Below, one piece after another: positions 21,845-32,522 of a stretch of DNA of 64,000 nucleotides. The stretch is from NCBI GenBank assembly GCA_037693485.1, contig CM075345.1, positions 86,200,001 through 86,264,000 on the forward strand, read 5' to 3'. Both the position numbers and the translations under genes were made by a program. Each line of letters opens with the position of its first letter. The first letter of the stretch is position 1. This DNA is from Kitagawia praeruptora (Eukaryota > Streptophyta > Magnoliopsida > Apiales > Apiaceae). Under the pieces are notes generated by a model, which worked only from the letters and a program-made list of their open reading frames with translations, was not told where the DNA came from and made no database searches.

Positions 21845-24136
21845 CTAGTTAGAATTTTTTAGGACCCAACTTTGATTGGATCCTTTCTTACTAGATTTAG
21901 AAACAACAGGCTTTGAAGATTTTGCCTTTACTTTACTTGTTGCAGAGTCAACCTTAGACTCTGATTTCACAAACTGTTTGTGACTAGGAGTTTCAGATTT
22001 CAGAGAATAATAGTCATAATACAGTTCATGATATTCTCTACACATGTAAATGGAATGAAGTAAACTACCACAATGATAACAAGCTTTTTGTGGTTGGTAT
22101 TGAATTTTCTGAGTCTTGGGGAATCTGGACTCAGTTTTCCAATAAGGTTTTTGATTGCAGTCTAGGGCCAAATGATTATGATTTCCACACTTATAGCATT
22201 TTTTCCTAGGTGCATCAGGTACATTCTTGTAATTATTCTCTTTGTTAATACCTTCTTTTCCATTCCTATTTCTCTTGATCTTGCTAGACTCTGAAAGACC
22301 ATCTAATCTCTGTTTCAACTGAGACTTAGACAGAAACCCTATGTTTACATTCTTAGGTTTCTCTATCACTTTCTCATCTGAATTACTATTGTTAATCCTT
22401 TTGTGTACAACAGGGGTACCTTTTGAATCAACAAATTTTACGTGATTAGGTTCAGAAACAATTTTCTTACCTTCAGATTTAGATGTGCTAGCTTCTATTT
22501 TACTATCATCATTGACAATAGCTACTTTTTCTTCTTGTCTAGCCTTATCAAAACCTAAACCATTAACCTTACCACGAATTCCACTTTCAAAGATTTCTAT
22601 GGTCTTTTTACCAGAATTGTTAATGGTCTTAATCACATCTCTCTCTTCTTCTAGTTCTTTTCTGACATAGTCATAAGCCTCAAGAATAACACTATAATCA
22701 TGCTTAGCTTTATCAGAACTTAACTTGTATTCTTCCATTTGCATTTACTCAGATTCAAGAAAATTATTTCTATCAACTAATTTGTCATTCTTAACCTTAA
22801 GTTCATCTCTTGCACAAGTAAGAATTCTAAAATTAGTCATAAGATTCTTAAACTCAGCATGGATATATCTAATTTCATCAGAATTTAAGTTATCAAATGA
22901 ATCAAGAGAGTGAAGTGATACCTTAACAGAGGATGGAGAAGTTTTCTTTGGAGATCCAGATTTGTCTGAAACATTTGCCATCAATGCAATGTTGTCATAA
23001 TCCAATTCATCTTCAGAATCACTGGAATCAGCCCAATCCTTCTGTGTGACCATAAGTGCATTACCCTTTCCTGAATTCCTAGGCTTCTTACACTCACTAG
23101 CAAAGTGTACAAGCTCGCTGCAGTTAAAGCACTTGATCTTGGCCTTATCAAGCTTGACAATTGTACTTTTGCCTTTGTCACTCTTCTTCTCCTCCTTCTT
23201 TTGAAAATGTCCTTTGCTAAATCTTTTCCTGTTGAATCTTCCTTTCTTGAAAGATTTATCAAACATAGCAAAGAGTTCCTGCATTTCTGATTCAGAATCG
23301 CCGTTATCAGAGTATATATCAGTAGTCTCTGACTCAGAACTTTCTTTGCTTTTCTTCTTCCTTGAGTTCTTTACAGCAGGCTCTTCATGCTGTTCCTCCG
23401 GAAGCTTCTTTAATTCAAATTGAGCAGTAAGTGCAACAGTCTTCATCTTTCCTTCACTCCTGCTCTTCTTCTGCTGCTTGTCAAGTTCATAAGCTCTCAG
23501 TTTTCCATACACTGCCTCTAATGATATCTCATCCAGATCATTAGCTTCCTCAATTGCAGATATCTTCTCATTGTAGAAATCAGGCAAAGCTTTCATGAAC
23601 TTTGTATTCATATCCTCCAAGTCATAATATTTACCATGCATGGCCATCTCATTGATGAGTTTTGTAAACCTATCAATGGTATTAGTAAGTGACTCACCAG
23701 ACTTGGATTCAAAGTACTCATACTGTTGTATAATTAGTGTCCTCATATTCTTCCTGACAGGCTTAGTTCCTTCACAATGAACCTTAAGATTGTCCCATAT
23801 ATCCTTAGCAGTTTTGCAAGAGAGAACATAGTTAGTGAGAACAGAATCAAGACTGTTAAATAATATGTTTCTCACTTTAGCATCTTTAAGAACATTTTCC
23901 TTGTCCTTATCTGACCACTCAGATTTTGGCTTCTCTGCTGTATGTTCTGGAACAACTTGACCATCAATAGTTGCTTGTCAAACAATCTTTGTTGGGATAA
24001 AAGGTCCATCTCTGATTCTGTCAAGATAATCAGGATCTGTTGCTTCCAGATGATGCAACATCTTTACTTCCCATAGAGTATATTCGTTTCTCTTGAGCAT
24101 AGAAATCTTAGTATTCCCATCCTTGTAACCAGACAT
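21845..24136 (-). pseudogene. Copia I gag, interrupted by stops
   Basis: The ATG at 24136 begins MSGYKDGNTKISMLKRNEYT. It stays in one frame to the stop at 21845-21847 (about 763 codons), broken only by TGA at 23978-23980 and TAA at 22745-22747. The N-terminal capsid-type segment has WDNLKVHCEGT and IIQQYEYFE. Three zinc knuckles follow: CFNCSELVHFASEC (near 23120), CYKCGNHNHLALDC (near 22190) and a weaker CYHCGSLLHSIYMC. It packages the element RNA. The end WVLKNSN-stop lies 45 bp before the protease, which is in the -1 frame. Confidence 0.9.
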
Positions 24137-24172
24137 GATTGCAGATCTTTATGATTATTCGAAATCAACCTA

Positions 24173-24183
24173 CTCTGATACCA
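24173..24183 (-). other. Copia I primer binding site (initiator Met tRNA)
   Basis: The minus strand reads TGGTATCAGAG two bases after the end of the 5' LTR. This is complementary to the 3' end of plant initiator methionine tRNA, the usual primer for minus-strand cDNA synthesis. Confidence 0.92.
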
Positions 24184-24185
24184 AT

Positions 24186-24936
24186 TGTTAACTCGAATAA
24201 CTTGTAGAGGGGGGGGGGGGGTTGAATACAAGTTATATAACCGTGTCTGATTTTTGCGTGGTTATATAAACAAGAATAAACGAATGAATCAAACTGTTTG
24301 TATTAATAAGATCAAATACAAACTCTACCAAAGGTGTACAAATACCTTTAGCAGCTGCTGACAATACAAATCTCTCTCTCTGTTTGTTTCGAACTTTCGA
24401 ATACAAACCTTATACAGAGCTACACACACGAACTCAATTGCTAAACTCACGTACTTTTTACAATGATATAGAGAGAGTATTTATAATGCTACCTATAAAC
24501 TAATCACAGAAAGATAATCTATACATGACAATGTTCTGCCGTCCAGTTGATAGTTTCCATCAATAGAAAATTCTTTCGTTCATAAAATCTTCTTGCTTGT
24601 TCCTCAAACAAAGATCCTGTTTTATAGTACTTGCCAGTTTCTGTAGCATCCATAATGACATCATCAGTAACAAGACTGATATCAGGATTCCATCTTGCAT
24701 CAGGATCTGACCATCCCATAAGTACTTGATCAGTATTTGACTTGACGTATCAGGATTCAATCTCAGTTCTTGACATGTAGTACTCGATGCACTGTTCATT
24801 CCTGACTAAACTTTACAGATAACTGTCTAACACATATTTCCTATACAAAGTGCTAAATCCTTTATAAATCAGGATATACAAGAAGTATAAGTAAAATTCT
24901 ATTCTTAACATCACAACTCATGAATTATTTCTAACA
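24186..24936 (-). repeat. Copia I 5' LTR
   Basis: 751 bp, near-identical to the copy at 8900-9650. The promoter-like TATAAATA lies on the minus strand at 24478-24485. The hairpin ATAACTTGTA/TACAAGTTAT (24197-24206 with 24227-24236) surrounds a run of G. The TSD ATTTT follows at 24937-24941. Confidence 0.95.
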
Positions 24937-24941
24937 ATTTT

Positions 24942-26771
24942 GAACATTGATTCGAACTCAAGTTATTCGATAAATATTATTTGAATATACCCTTGAGATT
25001 AATTGTGAGTATTATTTTGAATATTCATTCAAACATTATTTAAATTTATAAATATTATTTTAAATATTCACTTGAGCTTTCTTTAGGCAATGAATATTAC
25101 CTTCAATATTCATTTAAAAAGTCGATTCAATTATTGAATATTACTTCGAATATTTCTTCGATAAATATTATTAAGTTAAATATTCATTACTTATTCAATG
25201 AATATTATCTCAATTATCCACTTGATAATTATTTCTTCAATAAATATTATTATTAAATTGAATATTCATTATTCGTTCAATGAATATTATTACGAATATT
25301 TATTCAAGGATTATTTCGAGCATCATTCTTCCAATATTTATAACTTAATAAATATTCTTGGAATATTTATTAAATTCTTCTAACTCGTTTTAAAAATGAT
25401 TTACTTCATTCAAGTAGTATCTTCGACCTTCAAATATTATGAAAATTATTTCAGAGCCTTATTATTAATGTTATCTTATCAAGGAAGGTTCTCAGAAGCT
25501 CTATTCTTCATTCAATTCTATCTCTCAAATTATAAGGGAACCTTACTTGAGAAATGTTATTTATCTTGTTGACTTCCCGGTCATAAATTCTTTGAAACTA
25601 TTCTTTTCACTCGCAACTTGGTTGCTATTATGCATTGAATCTTTGTGTACCCACTCATCATTCGAGGGGTAAGAGTGTTGGAACAAGTTGATATCCATTA
25701 ACAGGCAGCAGCTTGGGAAATATTGGTGAATCTTCATTTCCAACTAGATACGACTACTTTGTGGAGTCTTATCAACAAGTATTACACTTGGGGAAAGGGG
25801 GAAGATCTTTACGTTACAGAGTTATGGATGTTATACGAACTAGGAGTCGTGTAAGAGGCCGAGTAGCGTCGGTCCATCCCATTGGCCCAACCGTTGGCCA
25901 GGGAGATCTAGCGGGGCGGTAGACAAGTAAATCCGTCAGTTCTTCCTTCTACCGGTAGTAAAACTAATTTGAGCTGTACAGTCTGCGACTGATCATCGTA
26001 AGGATTGGAACAGCGGGCGCGGTAAATACTCCAGTTTTAGTTCATCATTCAAAGTTGGAAATTTTCTGCAAACTATCTGTGTTGGCAGGGTTAAAATGTG
26101 TCCGAAACTGGAATTGCAATATTTTCCTGCAAGTTCCTCTTTTATGATAAATGATAATATCTTGCTTATCTTTGACATAGCAGATATTTCCACGAAAGAT
26201 ATATTTTGAGTTACCTTATAACTTCATCTTTTACCTCATACTGGTACTACATTTGTTAATGCATGGCATATGGTTTCAAAGATATTTTGAACTATTATAT
26301 GTTATCACTGTTCAGTTATATTCTTTTTGGTGGGCTATTGCTCACCCTTGCTTTATTATTATATCACAACAATAGCTAGATCAGATTGCACGCTCAAGGC
26401 ATACTCGGCGTAAACAGGAGACAGTTGTCAGAGGGTTAATCGCTGAGGTCATAGCTACCATTGTTGAAGAGTAAGCTATTGGTAGGATAGTTGTTAGCAA
26501 TTGAGTATCAAATGTATTGATTATATGACATATACAAATGGATGGCAAAGAGTATGTAAAGGTTAAATTGAAATTCTTTGGGTTGTAAGAACTCAATCTT
26601 GTGATTAATAATATTTGGTAATTACTCTGATTTCATCTCTGGGACTATAACGGGTGTGTTTTATATTGTTGTTTTGGGTCATAAGGTTGTAATCTATTTT
26701 ATGTTGGTTTTACGGATGGAAATTGAGATCGTAACGACCGGATCCCTGACCCCGGATCTGGGGGTGTTACA
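24942..26771 (+). repeat. Tekay A 5' LTR, second part
   Basis: Resumes the LTR after Copia I and ends ...GATCTGGGGGTGTTACA at 26771, matching the end of the 3' LTR at 37311. The first 450 bp are the AATATT-rich array. No gene is seen. The short frames here are duplicated in the other LTR. Confidence 0.92.
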
Positions 26772-26775
26772 GAAA

Positions 26776-26786
26776 TTGTATCAGAG
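26776..26786 (+). other. Tekay A primer binding site, degenerate
   Basis: TTGTATCAGAG lies four bases after the LTR end. It differs from the initiator methionine site TTGGTATCAGAG by loss of one G. This sets the element's orientation as plus. Confidence 0.7.
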
Positions 26787-27927
26787 AGAGCGTTATAAAA
26801 CCCAGAGATGACGCGACGTTAAAACAATAAATTCATTAAGATAATAAGAACTCTTGCCAAGTTCATAGTCGGACTACTTAATGTAGTACTGATATATAAA
26901 ACCCTTAGGGGAACTCTAAAGTATCATGATAGTGACTTAGCTTGTTCCCGTATCGACTAGTAAGGCGATAGACCTTGAGGTGGGCGAGTAGCAGCACAGT
27001 GATGTTTTATTATATGCTGGCGATCAGCTTGATTGATTCGATAGAATACCCTACTGAGGACCCGGAGGAGGGTTCAGCTAAAGAGGAGAATCCTGTTAGG
27101 AATAAGGAGTTTACCCTTGAGGAAATGAGGGCTTTAGCCAGAAAGACTCTGAGAGTTAAAGGTATTGTGCTCAGAGAAGTGAGCGTAAAGAACTGAGACA
27201 TTATTAAAAGAACTAAAGATGCATATTGGATTCATAGCCGGACTACCGGACGAAGTACCAGCAAGTAAGACGGATTTGAGGAATTACTTGAGATCTTATA
27301 TGAAGATAGATAAGAATCCTTAGAGACTTTCAGATTAATAGGAAAGGAATAAGAAGGATGCATGATTATCAAAGACATCTATATATGACGGGAAGCAGAG
27401 TCCCAGGAATAATTCAGATAGAGACAATAAGTGCCCTACCCTTGGATGAATGGAATAGTGTGAATATTGTTAATGGTAATTCACCATAAGAAGGCAGATC
27501 CCATAGGTTATAATTTATGAAGTCAAATTGAGATTGATGAGGTGGTTTTATTCAGAGAAATGTCCATTTTATGAATGGATCAACTTAGAAAATAAAGACA
27601 TTGGAAAGTGATGGCATGATTGGATAAAGTTATATAAGAAAGTAGTAAGCGGGACGATGATCTTAGAACCTACAAGAGGAAAAGACTACTGAGTTTATGA
27701 TAACCTAGTAACAAGACTATTGTTAGAGACTAAGTATAGGGTTATTTTAACTCAGTGGAATGATGAACCAGAAACATTAGATGCATGTGAATCAGAAGAT
27801 TATTAAATTCCTTCTTTTCTTTGAATGGATTATAGTAGTTACCTTAAGTTTATTCCGACACTGAATCGTAAATGGATCAAGTAAGGCGATCAGTGGTTAA
27901 GATGTGATTAAAGATGTTTTTAGATGA
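26787..27927 (+). other. Tekay A internal region, gag remnant
   Basis: Highly decayed internal DNA. The only open stretch of note is 26975-27196, acidic with SIEYPTEDPEEGSAKEEN, of the kind seen in gag linkers, but no knuckle or capsid motif is recognisable. The RT traces start only about 1.15 kb after the primer site, too soon for a full gag and protease, so a deletion is likely. Confidence 0.45.
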
Positions 27928-28300
27928 AACCTGGAGAAGCAAGTGTTTGCCAAGATCTCGAAGTATGAATTCTGGAAAAATGAGGTTCAGTTATTAGGAT
28001 ATGCGATCAATAGCAAGTAGTGTTGGTTGACCACGTCGAGGTAAGGGAAGTTTCAATTAGGGAAGACCAACCACACCAACAAAAGTGAGAAATTTCATAA
28101 GATTCACAAGGTATTACTGAAGATTTGTTCAGGACCTTACAAAGATTGCAGTTCCGTAACCCGACTTATTTATAAGACTGAGAAGTGTGAATGAACAGAA
28201 AAATGTGAGAAAATCTCCCTAGAGCTAAAGGTGAAATTTGTGACGACCCAGCGTTGGCATTGCCTAATGGAAGAAGGAAAACTTTGTGATATATTATGAT
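27928..28300 (+). pseudogene. Tekay A reverse transcriptase/RNase H remnant
   Basis: Broken frames read QVFAKISKYEFWKNEVQLLG (27928-28020, closed by TAG) and RNFIRFTRYY, stop, RFVQDLTKIAVP (28088-28155). These match the end of a gypsy RT (xYAKFSKCEFWxxEVxFLG and GYYRRFVQDFxKIAxP). A trace PALALPNG near 28250 begins RNase H. No catalytic YVDD segment is recognisable upstream. Confidence 0.75.
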
Positions 28301-31300
28301 GTACCTCGTACAGGAATAGGTGGTGTGCTTATACAGCACGACAGAGTAATTGCGGATGCATTCGGATAGCACGATTCACCAGATTCGGATGGCCTTGGTA
28401 GTGCCAATTTTGTGGAACGACTAACTCCGACGGTAGTGTTCTTTCTGAGACTAGTAGTTAGGTAGACTGACATTTGGTAGTATCGACTATTAGGACGAAT
28501 ATGTATCAGGGAGATGTGGCATGTTTCAGTTTGGAAATTTTTGATTTCCTTCTATGGATTCATATATTGGTTCCCTTCCAGCGATGAGACTCCAAATGTT
28601 ACGTCAATCATTCCGTTATTATAACGACTTACGATTCTACCTACTTGGATGTGCCTAGAACTATTTTTCAGGTTCTGAAATTTATCTTGGTGTTACCAGT
28701 GGGCAAATAGATTGACCAAAAATTTTCCTAATACTGGAAAGAACTTCAACGAACTTTGGCAAACCTTGTCTTTCTGATTATCAGAAGACGTCACTAAAGA
28801 AAGTGGAAACTGGAGCGAACCCTGAGGATTGGGTAAGGTAATTTAGGACCAAAATGGACTGAGAAATTCCAGGATTGACTTAAATGAAAAGGCTATCATG
28901 CCAGAAGGGTTAAGCTTACGTGGCACGTGGAATTAATAAGAATAGTTGAAAAGATCAGAAGGAGTTTAAGAGTACGTGAGAAAGAGCATATCGATAAGCG
29001 TAACCTATCCCAGATATATTATATTCGCTAGGGACGAGGGAGACACCCTGCTAGCTACTGCTAGGAAAGTAATGCTATATGCTAACCCCTAAACTCACAT
29101 ATTCTAGCATGGCCAATTGGAGCCATGTCACAAAGGATTATTAAGTGACTAAACCAGCCATGTCAGGTCAAAGCGGGGGTTGATTTTATCCAAGCGCTGA
29201 CCGCAAGAGCTTGTGGATGTAAAGTGAAGTGATGCAAGTGTATATGATTAACCAGTTTATGAACTAGAAAGAGAAGAGAAGTGAATTGAGATACATGATG
29301 ACAGGATTTTAGAAATACCACGGGTGCATCATGACTAAGGTAAATGATCGATCTAAGTATATAGAGATGGTCAAAGGTTGTTCAGTATGATACAAAACTT
29401 TTGCCTGAGGCTAATGTTTTTTATTAAACCAATAGGTACTAAGAGATTCACGTTGAACTCGACCAATATCTTCCAGAGCATCCTTGCTACCATTACCAAA
29501 TTCTGTAAGATAGATAGACATACGTTGTCTTTAGAAGGTCATGTAGACTGGCATCCGTTTGAAAGAAGAGGTTAGCATTAAACTACCTATAGATTATCAA
29601 GATGAGAATGATTGGAAAGAGACCCTTATCAAGAATATAGAGTTCGATTGTCAATTAAAGGACACAAGTTTTCCTGAAAATCGAATTGTGAATAGAATAT
29701 CCGTAAATTAGGATGAACCTTGGAAATGCACGAAGGATGGCATTACCCTAATAAAGACATTATGAATTTGGATGATACAAGTTGGATTGACTAAGGCAAC
29801 AATGACCTTTAAGGATTTATTTAAAGGAGTTTCGAAAAGTACATAGAGAGAACTGTTATAGGATTGATTATTGATGTTTGATATACCTTGTACCCAGAAA
29901 ATACAAGAGTAATGGTGAGGATGACCTAAGAAATTTTACAAAGAAAAAGTTAATATTCTGAATTTCAGGATGGAAGTTTGGTAGGAAATGTAGGACATGA
30001 TAATACTAATAATACCAGATGAGGTATGTGTGAAACCATGAGGAGTTATGGATTGAACCAATAAAGGTTGAGATTATCCTAAAAAAGGAAGAACTAAGAA
30101 AAGAAATGTCCTAGGTATGATTTGGAGTAGTTGTGATAACGTCCACACGGAAAGGTGGGAGCAATGACTCATGGAAAAAGACTGATATATATTTTCTCTC
30201 CTTCAGCAGAGTTTAAGGGAGAATGCTTTCACCCAACAGTGATGGGAATGAGATAGAAAAATTTAAGTTGGAACAGACCCAGAAAACATTGATTGCGAAG
30301 AATTATTATTATCAGGAAAGGCCAATGAGGTGGCCGACACTTTATGTATAAAGGAGTAATTATGAATGCTTATACCAAAGAGATAGAATGATATCGAGGA
30401 AAACCTTGAAGGTCATAATGTGATGGAGGATTTACATTCCTTCTGATGATTGTGCAAGAAGCAACCATAAGAATAGTTTAAGTAAACATTTGATTCCTGA
30501 TGTCGGCCTAAGCATATTACATACCTTAGAAGGTCCTAATTGAGGTAAACCAGGACCACGATACGAGATTGATTTAAGGTTAACTATTAAAGCGCTACAT
30601 AAACGACAAACGATGGTGATTCAACAAAGGGCTACATTAATGTAGTGATGATTCTTCTAAGAAATGCGATGAAAACGCAAATATGAAGATAGTGCTGTTA
30701 TTGATAAGCTAAATGGCATGTTGATGAATGACAAGCAAGTTTATGTTGGTGTATTTTTGCGCAAACAAGATAGAGAATATGAGGTTGAAGGTTCATAATG
30801 CTAAGAGGCAAGTTTGGCAGGAATAGATTATATTAGATCTAAGTTAGAGAAATCGGCAAGATTTATTTCGGAGTGTATAAATTGGAATGATATGATGTTT
30901 GAAATAAATAAGAATGTTATGAGGGCTCATAAGGAGATTATATTCGAAATAGAAACAAGACGGTTGATATAAAGGAAATAGAATTGAGGATCAATAAGGG
31001 AGTCAGATATGCGGACTCCTGAGAAACCCCAGCAATGAAGCTAGAAAAGTTAAAGCATAAATGACATAATGATTAACTCCTGTTATGTTTGGAAAATTTG
31101 AGGAAATTTGGAATAGATCGGTTGAGTAATAAGGAGACTCATGGATCGAGAAAGTGAAAATTTAGATGGTTGAACAAAGGAAAGTTTGACCCCAAAAATG
31201 TGATGCTTATTGAGCACATGTGGCGGTATACCAATAGGGAGGTACCAGATGCAAAGGATGTCCCAATAATGAGATAACGGTAGAGATAAATAACAAAAGT

Positions 31301-31790
31301 GAATAAGAATCAGATAACAAGAAGGATGTGATTGATAAAGAAAAGATTGGGAAAATAATTATGGAATGTGAGGCAACGAATGTTATGAATGGGTTGATGA
31401 AAAGACTCTCGGAAAGACAATCTGATAGTGTTATGAATATGAAAGAGCCAGTGGCGTGGCGTGGAATGCCAGTAACAGTAATGTGAAGTGAGTAACCCAA
31501 GATTTAACTTGAGAGGTTGAAGGATGTTCCAAAAGTGAGTAATGCTAAAATCAAACAAGAGAATAGGTCCATAAGATGATGGACAGAGCAGCGATGAATT
31601 ATTGACGTGTAAAATTGCGATAAAGTAGTATTTGATATGACTATGATTATTTTCTTCTCTAACGAACCTCTATAGTTCAGAGGTAAAATCTAAGTATGAT
31701 ATTTTGTAATCAGGAAAACTTTCGATAATTCTTTGAAATTCTTTTCTTTTCTTCTCTCTTATTCATCTTCTTTTTGAATTGAGAAGAACA
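28301..31790 (+). other. Tekay A internal region, unreadable stretch
   Basis: About 3.5 kb where RNase H and integrase should lie. Frames are closed everywhere, and I could not recognise integrase motifs by eye. No other gene, LTR or terminal repeat is evident. It may include unrecognised further insertions or rearranged gag. Confidence 0.4.
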
Positions 31791-32186
31791 ACCTTTTAAG
31801 GAGGGGAGGTACTGCTACGTGACTATCTGTCTATGTGATAGAAGTCTAAGTGGAATACCATAACTTGTCTAAATTGCTTGTCAAGTACTAAAGGTTGGCC
31901 ACCTTCTGTACTAACTATGCAATATGACAAATGTTCATTGATCATAGCGATCTCTCAATAAATTCTTCTATTTCTATATTGATCGAGATTGCGAAGATTA
32001 AAGCGATTAGGAAATGCATAGTACGAGAGAGGTCATCTCCGAATTCGCGGCGCGATAGTGATACCAAAGTCAATGTAAATACCAACAAGGATAATAATAT
32101 ATGATTGGGTAAAGGCATAACCCCGATAATGTGTTGTGCAAAAATTGGCAACGATTGAGGAAAAAGGATTAATGATGGATCGTAGA

Positions 32187-32511
32187 ACTAGCTTACAAAC
32201 TAGCATTACCCCCAAATCTGCAACAAGTGCACAATTTGTTCCATGTTTCGATGTTAAGGAAATATAACCTGAATGCCAAGCAAATCATGGAATAGGAGAG
32301 CGTAGACCTGCAACCAGACCTAACCTACGTGGAGCAGCCTGTGGAAATCATAGATCGGAAAGAGCAAGTGCTCCGAAACAAGGTCATCAAGCTAATCAGA
32401 GTCTTGTGGCAGAACCACAATGTGGAAAAATCAACTTGGGAGTTGGAAAGCGCGATGCTAGAAAAGTACCCCATTTGTTCTCAGACTGATTCCGGGATGG
32501 AATCCTTTTAA
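32187..32511 (+). pseudogene. Tekay A integrase C-terminus with chromodomain
   Basis: Plus-strand reading LAYKLALPPNLQQVHNLFHV then SMLRKYN, one TAG (about 32294), then EQPVEIIDRKEQVLRNKVIK and LIRVLWQNHNVEKSTWELES, ending at TAA 32509-32511. The second part is the chromodomain found at the integrase end of chromoviruses, thought to steer integration to marked chromatin. The VLRNK...VLWxNxxVExxTWE wording is Tekay/Del-like. Tekay B has the same domain at 41881-42110. Confidence 0.88.
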
Positions 32512-32521
32512 GGAGAGGAGA
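32510..32521 (+). other. Tekay A polypurine tract
   Basis: AAGGAGAGGAGA immediately before the 3' LTR start TGTAAGAACC. It also contains the stop codon of the integrase. A near copy, AAGGAGGGGAGG, lies at 31798-31809. Confidence 0.85.
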
Positions 32522-32522
32522 C

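Larger units (their letters stand above)
8900..24936 (-). mobile_element. Copia I, SIRE/Maximus-type LTR retrotransposon
   Basis: A minus-strand Copia element with two 751-bp LTRs (8900-9650 and 24186-24936), TSD ATTTT (8895-8899 and 24937-24941), a methionine tRNA primer site at 24173-24183 and a polypurine tract at 9651-9661. Gene order from the right is gag, protease, integrase, RT/RNase H, antisense ORF, env-like ORF. The long extra ORF downstream of pol, two or more zinc knuckles in gag and the RT wording place it in the SIRE/Maximus lineage. The LTRs look nearly identical by eye, so insertion was recent relative to Athila. CACTA II sits in its RT/RNase H region. Confidence 0.95.

Noticed and set aside
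24173..24183. tRNA gene
   Set aside because: Only the 11-12-base primer complement is present at each LTR edge, with no cloverleaf around it.
25198..25383. Asn/Ile/Tyr-rich plus-strand ORF in Tekay A LTR
   Set aside because: Low-complexity reading of the AATATT array. The equivalent frame at 35731-35916 differs only as the array does.
29378..29575. 65-codon frame in Tekay A interior as an integrase piece
   Set aside because: I could not match any integrase or RNase H motif to it. Left as unreadable decayed sequence.
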